DNA of 64,000 nucleotides from the NCBI GenBank assembly GCA_964405265.1, contig CAYONC010000008.1, positions 18,345 to 82,344 of the forward strand, written 5' to 3'. A model generated the notes under the pieces. That model was not told the origin of the DNA. It saw only the letters and a list, made by a program, of their open reading frames with translations, and made no database searches. The stretch comes from Eshraghiella sp964405265. Lineage in GTDB: Bacteria > Bacillota > Clostridia > Lachnospirales > Lachnospiraceae. Both the position numbers and the translations under genes were made by a program. This document shows, one piece after another, positions 43,377 through 51,487 of the stretch. Each line of letters begins with the position of its first letter. Position 1 is the first letter of the stretch.

Positions 43377-44255
43377 ATGGTAGTACAGCATAACCTTACA
43401 GCAATGAATACTAACAGACAGTTGGGAATCGTAGGAGACGCACAGGCGAAGTCAACTGAGAAGTTATCATCAGGATACAGAATTAACAGGGCAGGAGATG
43501 ATGCGGCAGGTCTTTCGATTTCAGAGAAAATGAGAAGCCAGATAAGAGGCCTTAATAAAGCTTCGGATAATGCCCAGAATGGTATTTCACTTATTCAGAC
43601 GGCAGAAGGTGCATTGAATGAAGTACATTCAATTCTTCAGCGTATGAATGAGCTTGCAACACAGGGTGCCAATGATGTCAATACATCTGTTGACCGTGCA
43701 GCCATTAACAAGGAAATCAAATCGCTCGGTGCAGAGCTTAGAAGAATAGAATCATCAACACAGTTCAACGACATGAATCTTCTGAATGGTGATTTTTCAA
43801 ATAAAAATCTTCAGGTAGGTGCTAAGGAAGGTCAGACAATAACCATTGATATCAGCTCACTCAGCTCAGTAGCATCCAATACAATAGGTGCAACTGATGA
43901 CGGTAAAGGAACACTTGATGCACTTTCGCTTGATGACCCTTCAACATCTAACGATACCGTTACGGATACGAATGATGATTATGCCAATGCAATGACACTT
44001 ATCCAGCAGGATATCAAGTCAGTATCAGGCTTACGTTCAGACCTTGGAGCAATCCAGAACAGACTTGAGCATACAATCGCCAACCTTGATACGACATCTG
44101 AAAATACACAGTCGGCTGAATCACTTATCAGAGATGTTGACATGGCCTCAGAAATGGTTGAATACAGTAAGAACAGCATTCTTTCACAGGCAGGACAGTC
44201 AATGCTTGCCCAGGCGAATCAGGCAACTCAGGGAGTACTTTCACTTCTCCAGTAA
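43377..44255 (+). CDS. Flagellin
   Basis: 292 residues. The conserved D0/D1 ends are intact: N-terminal VVQHNLTAMNTNRQLGI and LSSGYRINRAGDDAAGLSIS, and C-terminal SAESLIRDVDMASEMVEYSK then SILSQAGQSMLAQANQATQG. Only about 60 residues of variable domain lie between (around 160-215), so the filament surface domain is minimal. The variable part is Ser/Thr/Asp-rich, offering O-glycosylation sites; glycosyltransferase genes follow at 44.3-47.8 kb. Monocistronic, with a sigma-28 promoter and terminator. Codons are those of a highly expressed gene. Confidence 0.97.
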   Translation: MVVQHNLTAMNTNRQLGIVGDAQAKSTEKLSSGYRINRAGDDAAGLSISEKMRSQIRGLNKASDNAQNGISLIQTAEGALNEVHSILQRMNELATQGANDVNTSVDRAAINKEIKSLGAELRRIESSTQFNDMNLLNGDFSNKNLQVGAKEGQTITIDISSLSSVASNTIGATDDGKGTLDALSLDDPSTSNDTVTDTNDDYANAMTLIQQDIKSVSGLRSDLGAIQNRLEHTIANLDTTSENTQSAESLIRDVDMASEMVEYSKNSILSQAGQSMLAQANQATQGVLSLLQ

Positions 44256-44273
44256 TAATAACGGATATAATAT

Positions 44274-44313
44274 AAGCCGGTGTTCTGCTTTAATATGCAG
44301 GACATCGGCTTTA
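44274..44313. terminator. Terminator between flagellin and the convergent glycosyltransferase
   Basis: Stem AAGCCGGTGTTCTGC / GCAGGACATCGGCTT with G-T pairs, 8-nt loop; the T-run is short (3). Confidence 0.7.
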
Positions 44314-44319
44314 ACCATG

Positions 44320-45483
44320 TCATCCGAAAACCGTATCAATAATGTTCTGAAGCATGGCTTCATAAGAGAAATAATCACGAACCTTACGGTAGCCGTTGTC
44401 TGCTATTGCGATACGCTCACTGTCATTGCTGAGATAAAAACGGCATTTGTCTTTCAGGTCCTGTTCATCTTCATAATATACAAAGTCCGTGCCGGGTTCA
44501 AAATATTCAATAAAATCCCTTTGAAAATTACTGAGAAGAAAACCATGTGCTCCCATTATTTCCATTGCACGAAGAGGTATTCCGGAGTGAATGCTCCGAA
44601 GTGAAATGTTGAGGTTGATTTTACTGCACTTAAAGACATAAGGGAGTTCACTGTATGCATTAACCGAACCCATGTTTCTGACATGCGGAAGATAAGGGGT
44701 GGGATTTACAGTGTACAGGCTGACATCAAATTCTTCTGAAAGTGATGCCAGAATTGACTTGCGTTCAATGCTGGTCAGTCGTCTGTCTATGAAATATCTT
44801 GAATATATGTATTCATCTGTTACTGAGATTCCGGGTGTCTCCCTGCACGGAACGGTGCGTTTAAGTTCATTAAAAAACTCTCCTTTAATCAGCTGCTCGG
44901 TAAAGCTGAATCCGCTTACAAGGCGCTGTGCTTCTGTCATTGCGTCGAGGTATCCCCTGCCGTATTCACTTATGCCTGATGTATTTGCAAACAGGTCGGT
45001 ATCCTCATCATAAAGCCTTCCTACAAAGGACACGGGGGCATCTAACTTCTTATGGATGTCTGCGGTAGGAAGCATTTTATCCATTCTTGCCGTGTTGGCT
45101 GCAAGCGGCAGGTAATATACGGTGGAGACACCATTTTTTTTGAACCGCAGGTATTCGTCACTGTCAAAAATGAACACGTAATTGGTGGGATTGGCAAGCG
45201 TTGCTGAATAGAGATTGACTAACGGACTGTCATATACCCATGCGGCATAAGGTATGCCGTGAGAACAGCACAGTGCGGATATGTTTGGAGAATAATTTGA
45301 AGAAAATACCATATCAGGTTTTTCGGTATTCAGAGTCTTATCAAAATTTAACAGGGACGGGGAAACATCATATTTTAAAAAGTCAGGGAAATCATATGTA
45401 ACCGCTTCATGCCCCATGTGTGTAAATGCTTCAAGAATGTCTTCCTTTCCGAAATTTTTGTGCTGAATAAGAAGTATTTTCAT
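44320..45483 (-). CDS. CgeB/DUF3880-type glycosyltransferase (flagellar locus copy 1)
   Basis: 387 residues from the ATG at 45483 (GGAGG 9 nt upstream; an ATG at 45492 abuts the site). Two Rossmann-like halves: MKILLIQHKNFGKEDILEAF at the N-terminus with VYDSP near 88, and a C-terminal family-1 type half with NLNISLRSIHSGIPLRAMEIMGAHGFLLSN and a late VRDYFSYEAML. This is the DUF3880 / Glyco_trans_1_2 pattern of CgeB. Being convergent with flagellin and beside related genes suggests flagellin glycosylation (inference). The gene at 46649 is a paralogue. Confidence 0.75.
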   Translation of the reverse strand: MKILLIQHKNFGKEDILEAFTHMGHEAVTYDFPDFLKYDVSPSLLNFDKTLNTEKPDMVFSSNYSPNISALCCSHGIPYAAWVYDSPLVNLYSATLANPTNYVFIFDSDEYLRFKKNGVSTVYYLPLAANTARMDKMLPTADIHKKLDAPVSFVGRLYDEDTDLFANTSGISEYGRGYLDAMTEAQRLVSGFSFTEQLIKGEFFNELKRTVPCRETPGISVTDEYIYSRYFIDRRLTSIERKSILASLSEEFDVSLYTVNPTPYLPHVRNMGSVNAYSELPYVFKCSKINLNISLRSIHSGIPLRAMEIMGAHGFLLSNFQRDFIEYFEPGTDFVYYEDEQDLKDKCRFYLSNDSERIAIADNGYRKVRDYFSYEAMLQNIIDTVFG

Positions 45484-45609
45484 GCTGCACATCCTCCATA
45501 ACGATATGGTTACAGTTTAACAGCATAAAATTTATAAATCAATAGAAAATGACGCAGTATCATGGTAGAATATAACAAGAATCGTATCAGAACGGAAGGG
45601 TTGGATCTT

Positions 45610-46683
45610 ATGGAGATGTCTGTATGCATAATTACTGCAAATGAATCTGAATATCTTGAAAAATGTCTTGAGTGTATATCGCGTTATCCTTTTGAAATTG
45701 TTGTTGTTGACACGGGCTCGCAGGATAATTCAAAAGAGATTGCCGGCAGGTATACCGACAAGGTATATTCCTTCAAATGGGATAATGATTTTGCTGAAGC
45801 CAGAAATTTTTCAGTTTCAAAAGCCGGGAATGACATGGTTATGATTGTTGATACGGATGAATTTGTGCAGGAATTTGACTGGAATGAATTTGTCCGGAAG
45901 GTATCATCCAATACGGATAAGATAGGAAGAATAAATCTCAACAATGTTTATTCAAGGGAGGGCAGTGAGAATTCGTCAAATGAAAAACTGAGCCGGATTT
46001 TTGACCGGAGACTTTACAGGTATGAAGGGGCGGTCCACGAACAGATAGTTCCCATTGGGGATAAATGCGTGACGGAGACTTATGAAGCGGGGATAACCTT
46101 CAGACATGTCGGATATGAAGGAACACCGGATAATATAAAGAAAAAAACAGAGAGAAATATCGTACTTCTTAAGAAGGAGCTTTCAAAAGGAGAAGATCCG
46201 TATCTGCTTTACCAGCTTGGAAAAAGCAATTATATGGCAGGAAATTATGATGAAGCCCTCAGATGTTTTGAACGTGCATCATCATATGATCTTGACCCGA
46301 AGCTTGAATATGTGCTGGACATGATTATTTCATACGGCTATACAATGATTAATCTGAAAATGACCGGGGAAGCGATGGGATTTATTAATCTTTATGATGA
46401 TTTTTCATACAGCGCGGACTATGTTTTCCTTATGGGACTTATATTTATGAACAATGCCAGATTTGATGAAGCCGTGACGATGTTCACTAAGGCACAGGAG
46501 TACGGGCAATGCAGTCTTGAAGGGGTAAATTCATATCTTGCGGAATATAATATCGGGGTAATATACCAGTGCCTCGGATATAGGGAAGAAGCACTTGCGC
46601 ATTACAGGAAGTGCGGAGATTACAAAAAAGCGAAGGAAAGAATACAAAATGATTATTCTGATGTACAGATGGAAGGCATATAA
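45610..46683 (+). CDS. Family 2 glycosyltransferase with tetratricopeptide repeats
   Basis: 357 residues from the ATG at 45610, 9 nt after GGAAGGG; the earlier ATG at 45562 has no site. The GT-A half begins MSVCIITANESEYLEKCLE with VVDTGSQDNSKEIA and the metal-binding MIVDTDEF (DxD-like) near 95. Residues ~200-340 form TPR-like helix pairs (YLLYQLGKSNYMAGNYDEAL, and later NNARFDEAVTMFTKAQEYG). GT2-TPR proteins are common in flagellin glycosylation islands. Overlaps the next glycosyltransferase by 35 bp. Confidence 0.85.
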   Translation: MEMSVCIITANESEYLEKCLECISRYPFEIVVVDTGSQDNSKEIAGRYTDKVYSFKWDNDFAEARNFSVSKAGNDMVMIVDTDEFVQEFDWNEFVRKVSSNTDKIGRINLNNVYSREGSENSSNEKLSRIFDRRLYRYEGAVHEQIVPIGDKCVTETYEAGITFRHVGYEGTPDNIKKKTERNIVLLKKELSKGEDPYLLYQLGKSNYMAGNYDEALRCFERASSYDLDPKLEYVLDMIISYGYTMINLKMTGEAMGFINLYDDFSYSADYVFLMGLIFMNNARFDEAVTMFTKAQEYGQCSLEGVNSYLAEYNIGVIYQCLGYREEALAHYRKCGDYKKAKERIQNDYSDVQMEGI

Positions 46684-47809
46684 CCAGCAGGATATAGCAG
46701 ACGGACTCAGGCGCAGGGGACACCGCGTTGATGAAATCAGCGGCGAAATGTCCAATTATGATACGGATATGTATTTTTACAGAAAATTTACCGGAAAATT
46801 AGATTCGTGTAAATATGACTGTGTATTTACGGTAAATTATTTCCCGATTATTTCAACGGCGTGTGAAGAAAGAAAAATACCGTATGTCAGCTGGTGCTGT
46901 GATTCGCCGATTGGAACGATGTATCACAAAACCGTGTTTAACAGCGTTAATAAAATTTTTACCTTCGATATGTTTAATAAGGCAGAATTTGAAGATATGG
47001 GAGCAGACATTGAATATCTTCCGCTGTGCGGTGCTGTGGACAGGGTGGATAAACTGCTTGCAGACGCCGCTGATCCGGAACGGTATGACTGCGACATATC
47101 CTTTGTAGGCAGCATGTACAACAAAAATTCCTATGATGAAGTGTATGAACATCTTCCGGAATATCTGAAGGGATATTTTGACGCGGTATTGAAAATTCAG
47201 TCCTCGCTGCACGGAGAATACATCTTTGATGATGTTTTGGATGCCGGTGTTGTAACTGAGCTGAACAGGAATTTTGTTCTCGCAAAATCAGAGGATTCAT
47301 TTTCTGATCTGCCTCTCATATTTGCAACGACCGTGCTTGGATTTAAAACGGCCCAGATGGAGAGAAAGCGGCTTATTGCAAGGATTTCACGGATATGTTC
47401 TGTTGATTTGTATACGGATGACGAAAGCCTTGATATGCCGGGGGTGAATAACAAGGGGATTGCTGATTACTGGGAGACGGCACCCAAGGTTTTTAACAGG
47501 AGCCGGATAAATCTTAATTTTACGATAAAAAGCATCAGAACCGGCATACCTTTAAGAGTATGGGACATTCTAAGTGCGGGAGGCTTCTGTATTACAAATT
47601 ACCGGCCGGAGCTTCTTTTGTACTTTGAAAACGGAAAAGACCTCGTTATTTTTGAGGATGAAGAAGATCTTATTAAAAAGGTAAAATATTATCTTGAGCA
47701 TGATGAAGAAAGAAAACGGATAGCCAAAAACGGATATAATAAAGTTAAAAAATACCATTGTTATAATAACCGTTTTGATGAAATGAAAAAATTTGTGCCG
47801 GATATCTGA
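46649..47809 (+). CDS. CgeB/DUF3880-type glycosyltransferase (flagellar locus copy 2)
   Basis: 386 residues from the ATG at 46649 (AAGGAAAG upstream), giving MIILMYRWKAYNQQDIADGL; the longer frame lies within the upstream gene. Shares the plan of the 45483 protein: WCCDSP (VYDSP counterpart), DISFVGSMY (VSFVGRLY counterpart), RINLNFTIKSIRTGIPLRV (counterpart INLNISLRSIHSGIPLRA), and a C-terminal EERKRIAKNGYNKV. The two are clear paralogues on opposite strands. Probably acts on flagellin, together with the GT2-TPR protein (inference). Confidence 0.75.
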   Translation: MIILMYRWKAYNQQDIADGLRRRGHRVDEISGEMSNYDTDMYFYRKFTGKLDSCKYDCVFTVNYFPIISTACEERKIPYVSWCCDSPIGTMYHKTVFNSVNKIFTFDMFNKAEFEDMGADIEYLPLCGAVDRVDKLLADAADPERYDCDISFVGSMYNKNSYDEVYEHLPEYLKGYFDAVLKIQSSLHGEYIFDDVLDAGVVTELNRNFVLAKSEDSFSDLPLIFATTVLGFKTAQMERKRLIARISRICSVDLYTDDESLDMPGVNNKGIADYWETAPKVFNRSRINLNFTIKSIRTGIPLRVWDILSAGGFCITNYRPELLLYFENGKDLVIFEDEEDLIKKVKYYLEHDEERKRIAKNGYNKVKKYHCYNNRFDEMKKFVPDI

Positions 47810-47875
47810 AAATGCAGTTACCTTCATGCACTTTTTGCAACATATATAACAGAGTATATGTAAGGGGGTGAATGA

Positions 47876-48394
47876 ATGTCCGGTATACTTAAGATAAATA
47901 ATATAGAAGAATTGTACAGATGCTGTAAAAAAGAACTGTTAGAAGCAGTTGACGCAAGAGTCGGCAAAAGAGAAATTTCAGAGGATATAACCAGTGATAT
48001 TTTTATGGCAGTCATGACACACGAAAAGTGGTTTATGTCAATAAACGGGGACAGACAGAGAGAATATCTGTATGGCGTTATGGAAAAAATCAGCAAAATG
48101 TATGCAGAAAATCCTGAGGGAAAAGAGTATGGATTCAGGGAAGAGATGCAGGGAGAGGAATTAGTCAGTGAAGACGGATATGAATTTATTGACCGTGATG
48201 AAATAGGGAAAATGCTGTCCGTTGTGCCGAAGTCTGAACGGAGGGCTTTTGAGAAGAGGTATATACATAACAAAAGCATAGAAGAGATTTCCGTGGAAGA
48301 AGGCATCTCCGTAAATGCGGTATCAAAGCGGCTTTCAAGGGCACGGGCAAGATTGAAAAGTACCATCGTGTTCAATGAACAGGACAGTACTTAA
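47876..48394 (+). CDS. Sigma-70 region 4-like (ECF-type) regulatory protein in the flagellar locus
   Basis: 172 residues. The C-terminal third is a sigma region 4 helix-turn-helix: VVPKSERRAFEKRYIHNKSI then EEISVEEGISVNAVSKRLSR and ARARLKS. The N-terminal two thirds are helical and may be a region 2, but the usual ECF motifs are weak and a ~35-residue acidic linker separates the parts. Could be an ECF sigma factor or a region-4-only regulator. GGGGGTG ribosome site; an ACATATA / TATATGT repeat (47840-47861) lies upstream. Its end overlaps the end of the FliD-like gene by 4 bp, tail to tail. Confidence 0.65.
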   Translation: MSGILKINNIEELYRCCKKELLEAVDARVGKREISEDITSDIFMAVMTHEKWFMSINGDRQREYLYGVMEKISKMYAENPEGKEYGFREEMQGEELVSEDGYEFIDRDEIGKMLSVVPKSERRAFEKRYIHNKSIEEISVEEGISVNAVSKRLSRARARLKSTIVFNEQDST

Positions 48395-49665
48395 CAATAG
48401 CCGTTATACAGCATACCGGTGTAAATGGAGGTTGAATAAGTATCACCATCAGGATGTGCCGGATTTTTATAGCTTATAATGGATTTGCTGATATATTCCA
48501 TTGGGTTAATCATTATGTCTTTTGCTTTTTTCTCCAAAGAATTCTTAAAAGGGCCGAGCTTTGATAAGCTGCTTAAAAGCCCGTCTGCAGAAAGGGAATG
48601 TATTTTTTCCTTATCTGTCTCCATATATCCTTCCCTGTTAACTGATAACCCATTGGAAAGCAGCGCCTCACGATGTCGTGTTGTGATTTCCGACAAGTCG
48701 GCAAGAAGCTTACGGCTTCCGAATGTATTGCTTTTCCGCGCAAGAGATGCCATGCCATTGTAGCATTCTGCCAGTCGGCTGATGCTGTCCGTTACGGAAT
48801 CGGGATCACGGACAAGTTTTATTGTGGCAGCCCTTCCTGGTTCGTGTGTCTGCTTCAGTGTAAGCTCGAATCTTCTGTCCACGGTAAAAACGTTGGAGGA
48901 TGAGATTTTCTCATTCCCGTTAATACTGAAAACCGCGTTAGACGGATAATGTGTTGTTCTGTCCAGCCCGAACAGCTCAACGGCACCGCTTTGTTCGGTT
49001 GCATCCGTGTCACTTATGGCAAATATTACCGGTCTGTCATGAATACCCGTCATGTTGGAGGTTATTTCGATGGCGGTTCGGTTAATGCCGTTGGTAAGAA
49101 TCGCAGAATGAAGTCCGATGTTGGCGTTGTTTATAAGACGGGAAAGCTTGTTCTGCACGGCACGGTTGTTCTCGCTGTCACTGACCATGAATTTAAGGTC
49201 ATATGTAATTGAGCCTATATTGACGTCAAATGAATATGTTCCGGGCATAAGTCCTTTTCCGGTCTGACTCACATAGTTGCCGGTATTAACCTGAGGGGTT
49301 GCAAGCTGTCTGACTTCTATTGAAAAACCGTATTCCTCATCAGGGAATGTGTTATCACCTATGTAATCGGCATCTACCGTATCCGGATCATCTGATACTG
49401 CGGTGCTTTTAAAAGATATTCCGCCATTGATGACATCATTGATTTCTGATAATGTCTCTGCCAGTGAACCGGCACTTTCCTTAATGTCAATTGCAAATTT
49501 CTGGGATTCTTCTGAAATATCCATACTGTAGAAAGGACTTGCCCTGTTAAGACGTACGATATTATTGTATACGTCACGAAGCTCTTCTTTCTTATGAGTA
49601 TTATAACGGCTGTACGGACGGGAACCATATTGGGATATATAGTACGCATAGATATTACTGATCAT
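48391..49665 (-). CDS. FliD-like flagellar hook-associated (cap) protein, atypical
   Basis: 424 residues from the ATG at 49665, 8 nt after AGGAGG. FliD features: an EYGFSIEVRQLATPQVNTG segment (FliD 'VxVxQLAxAQ' motif) near 115, AVFSINGNEKISSSNVFTVD near 240 (hook IN / FliD 'FxINGxxI..SxNTV'), and DPDSVTDSISRLAECYNGM near 290. The usual N-terminal SGLDTxxIV segment and a long C-terminal coiled coil are missing or replaced by MISNIYAYYISQYGSRPYSR. A short or divergent cap protein is likely. No fliS or flgKL is nearby. Confidence 0.6.
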   Translation of the reverse strand: MISNIYAYYISQYGSRPYSRYNTHKKEELRDVYNNIVRLNRASPFYSMDISEESQKFAIDIKESAGSLAETLSEINDVINGGISFKSTAVSDDPDTVDADYIGDNTFPDEEYGFSIEVRQLATPQVNTGNYVSQTGKGLMPGTYSFDVNIGSITYDLKFMVSDSENNRAVQNKLSRLINNANIGLHSAILTNGINRTAIEITSNMTGIHDRPVIFAISDTDATEQSGAVELFGLDRTTHYPSNAVFSINGNEKISSSNVFTVDRRFELTLKQTHEPGRAATIKLVRDPDSVTDSISRLAECYNGMASLARKSNTFGSRKLLADLSEITTRHREALLSNGLSVNREGYMETDKEKIHSLSADGLLSSLSKLGPFKNSLEKKAKDIMINPMEYISKSIISYKNPAHPDGDTYSTSIYTGMLYNGYC

Positions 49666-49696
49666 ACAGGTCACCTCCTTGTCGTATGATGTATCA

Positions 49697-49720
49697 GATG
49701 TAAAAATCCATTTTTACATC
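49697..49720. promoter_or_regulatory. Perfect 11-bp inverted repeat in the fliD-like 5' region
   Basis: GATGTAAAAAT-CC-ATTTTTACATC. It starts about 4 bp downstream of the minus-strand -10 (49724-49729), covering the expected transcript start region. It can be an operator or a 5' hairpin. Confidence 0.7.
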
Positions 49721-49723
49721 TAT

Positions 49724-49752
49724 ATTATATAATGCGGCACGTGATATGTCAC
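49724..49752 (-). promoter_or_regulatory. Sigma-A-type promoter of the FliD-like gene
   Basis: Minus strand GTGACA (plus 49747-49752), 17-bp spacer, TATAAT (plus 49724-49729). No good sigma-28 match was found, unlike flagellin. Confidence 0.7.
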
Positions 49753-49771
49753 TATTTTTTTGAAAAAAATC

Positions 49772-49801
49772 TTGACGCGGTCATATGTGCTGTGATATAG
49801 T
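49772..49801 (+). promoter_or_regulatory. Sigma-A promoter of rpmG-secE-nusG
   Basis: TTGACG (49772-49777), 18-bp spacer, TATAGT (49796-49801). Confidence 0.75.
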
Positions 49802-49875
49802 GTAAAAGCTATTGGAAGTAAAGGCTTTTTTTTTATGCCCAAATTTAATGGATATATATTATGGAGGTGTAGGTC

Positions 49876-50025
49876 ATGCGTGTTAAGATTACATTAGCCT
49901 GTACAGACTGCAAACAGAGAAACTACAATATGACGAAGGATAAGAAGACTCATCCGGACAGAATGGAAACCAAGAAATATTGCAGATTCTGTAAGGCACA
50001 CACAATGCACAAGGAAACAAAATAA
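49876..50025 (+). CDS. rpmG: 50S ribosomal protein L33
   Basis: 49 residues, MRVKITLACTDCKQRNYNMT to the end, with the Cys4 zinc pairs CTDC and CRFC of the zinc-binding L33 form. GGAGGTG lies 10-15 nt before the ATG. It heads the rpmG-secE-nusG-rplK-rplA order found in most Firmicutes. Confidence 0.95.
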   Translation: MRVKITLACTDCKQRNYNMTKDKKTHPDRMETKKYCRFCKAHTMHKETK

Positions 50026-50048
50026 TTTTTTTTTGAGAGGTGGCCGAG

Positions 50049-50336
50049 ATGGGTGATTTAGAAAAAGAAATCGTTGACGGCGGAAAATCAATCGAAGAAA
50101 TATCGGTTGAAGAGCTTACCGTCAAAACGGCGAAGGCTTCAGTGAAGAATAAGAAGAAAAAGAACGGTTTTTTTTCTTCCGTGAAGTCGGAATTTAAGAA
50201 AATCATCTGGCCTAACCGCCAATCACTCGGCAGACAGACGGTGGCAGTAATTGTATGCTCACTGCTGACTGCATTGGTAATTTACGGATTAGATTTGTTA
50301 ATCACAATGGGATTGGACAAAATTATTGTGAAATAA
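50049..50336 (+). CDS. secE: Preprotein translocase subunit SecE
   Basis: 95 residues from the ATG at 50049 (GAGAGG 8 nt upstream). Charged N-terminal extension of about 35 residues, then the SecE block FFSSVKSEFKKIIWPNRQSL and one membrane helix (about 70-90). Stabilises SecY in the SecYEG channel. Rpl33-SecE-NusG order confirms the call. 15 bp before nusG. Confidence 0.95.
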   Translation: MGDLEKEIVDGGKSIEEISVEELTVKTAKASVKNKKKKNGFFSSVKSEFKKIIWPNRQSLGRQTVAVIVCSLLTALVIYGLDLLITMGLDKIIVK

Positions 50337-50351
50337 GGAACAGGTGATTGG

Positions 50352-50876
50352 ATGGAAGTGTCAGGAGCTAACTGGTATGTAGTGCATACATATTCAGGTT
50401 ACGAAAATAAAGTTAAAGCCAATATTGAGAAGACTATTGAAAATAGAAATCTTCAGGATCAGATTCTTGAAGTTTCGGTTCCGTTACAGAATGTTATAGA
50501 GCTGAAGAACGGTGTCAGAAAACAGGTTCAGAAGAAAATTTTTCCGGGATATGTTCTTATACACATGATTCTGAATGATGATACATGGTATGTTGTAAGG
50601 AATACAAGAGGCGTTACGGGCTTTGTGGGTCCGGGTTCCAAGCCGGTTCCGCTTACTGATGCGGAAATGAAGAATTTAGGAATCAACGGCGGTAAGCCGT
50701 CAGCGTCGGAGTATGCTGTTGGAGAGACTATAGTTGCAATATCAGGCGTATGGGAAGACACGGTCGGTGTTATCAGAAGCATTAATGAAAGCAAGCAGAC
50801 GGTTACGATTAACGTTGACATGTTCGGCAGGGAGACACCGGTTGAACTCGCTTTTAACGAAATACGCCGTATGTAA
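50352..50876 (+). CDS. nusG: Transcription termination/antitermination factor NusG
   Basis: 174 residues: NGN domain (NWYVVHTYSGYENKVKANIE start; MILNDDTWYVVRNTRGVTGFVG) and C-terminal KOW domain (GETIVAISGVWEDTVGVIRSI, ending VELAFNEIRRM). Binds RNA polymerase clamp and modulates pausing and termination. 129 bp separate it from rplK; that stretch includes an L1-binding-site mimic. Confidence 0.97.
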   Translation: MEVSGANWYVVHTYSGYENKVKANIEKTIENRNLQDQILEVSVPLQNVIELKNGVRKQVQKKIFPGYVLIHMILNDDTWYVVRNTRGVTGFVGPGSKPVPLTDAEMKNLGINGGKPSASEYAVGETIVAISGVWEDTVGVIRSINESKQTVTINVDMFGRETPVELAFNEIRRM

Positions 50877-50956
50877 AACAGATTCGCAGACGGGCAGCCG
50901 TTTATCGAATACAGAAATCCGTTTTTTACGGATATGCCGGTCATTATATGATCTGC

Positions 50957-50984
50957 GTGGGAGGGTGATTCCCGTAAACACCAC
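50957..50984 (+). promoter_or_regulatory. Putative ribosomal protein L1 binding site, copy 1 (before rplK)
   Basis: GTGGGAGGG - TGATT - CCCGTAAACACCAC. Outer GTG/CAC and inner GGG/CCC pairs enclose the asymmetric GA / GTAAA internal loop seen in the L1 site of 23S rRNA helix 77 (GUGGGAGGC ... GCC ... AAAUACCAC). It lies 22 nt before the rplK ATG, matching autogenous control of the L11-L1 operon known from E. coli. Confidence 0.75.
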
Positions 50985-51005
50985 ATTATTTTAGGAGGTG
51001 CCAAA

Positions 51006-51431
51006 ATGGCAAAGAAAGTAACAGGTTATATCAAATTACAGATTCCTGCTGGCAAAGCGACACCAGCTCCACCGGTTGGTCCGGCTCTTGGTCAGCATGG
51101 CGTTAACATCGTTGAGTTTACGAAGCAGTTTAACGCAAAGACAGCCGATATGGGTGATACCGTTATACCGGTTGTAATAACAGTATATGCAGACAGAAGC
51201 TTCAGTTTTATTACTAAGACTCCACCTGCAGCAGTTCTTCTTAAGAAAGCCTGCAATATTAAGTCTGGATCAGGTGTTCCTAACAAGAATAAGGTTGCTA
51301 AGATTTCAAAAGCAGATCTTCAGAAGATTGCAGAGACGAAGATGCCTGATTTGAACGCAGCTTCACTTGAAGCAGCAATGAGCATGATAGCCGGTACGGC
51401 AAGAAGTATGGGTATTACGGTAGAAGAATAA
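51006..51431 (+). CDS. rplK: 50S ribosomal protein L11
   Basis: 141 residues: MAKKVTGYIKLQIPAGKATPA start with PAPPVGPALGQHGVNI, and C-terminal ARSMGITVE. Binds the GTPase-associated region of 23S rRNA. TAGGAGGTG ribosome site. Confidence 0.98.
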   Translation: MAKKVTGYIKLQIPAGKATPAPPVGPALGQHGVNIVEFTKQFNAKTADMGDTVIPVVITVYADRSFSFITKTPPAAVLLKKACNIKSGSGVPNKNKVAKISKADLQKIAETKMPDLNAASLEAAMSMIAGTARSMGITVEE

Positions 51432-51445
51432 TAACAGTTGCAGTT

Positions 51446-51473
51446 GTGGGAGGGCAGACCCCGCAAATACCAC
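51446..51473 (+). promoter_or_regulatory. Putative ribosomal protein L1 binding site, copy 2 (before rplA)
   Basis: GTGGGAGGG - CAGAC - CCCGCAAATACCAC, the same fold as copy 1, with AAATACCAC identical to the 23S element. It ends 1 nt before the AGGAGG of rplA, so L1 binding would directly block that ribosome site. Confidence 0.75.
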
Positions 51474-51487
51474 CAGGAGGTTTTAAG

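Noticed and set aside
51446..51487. Upstream GTG extension of rplA
   Set aside because: It runs through the L1-binding RNA element; the ATG at 51488 has AGGAGG and matches L1 proteins.
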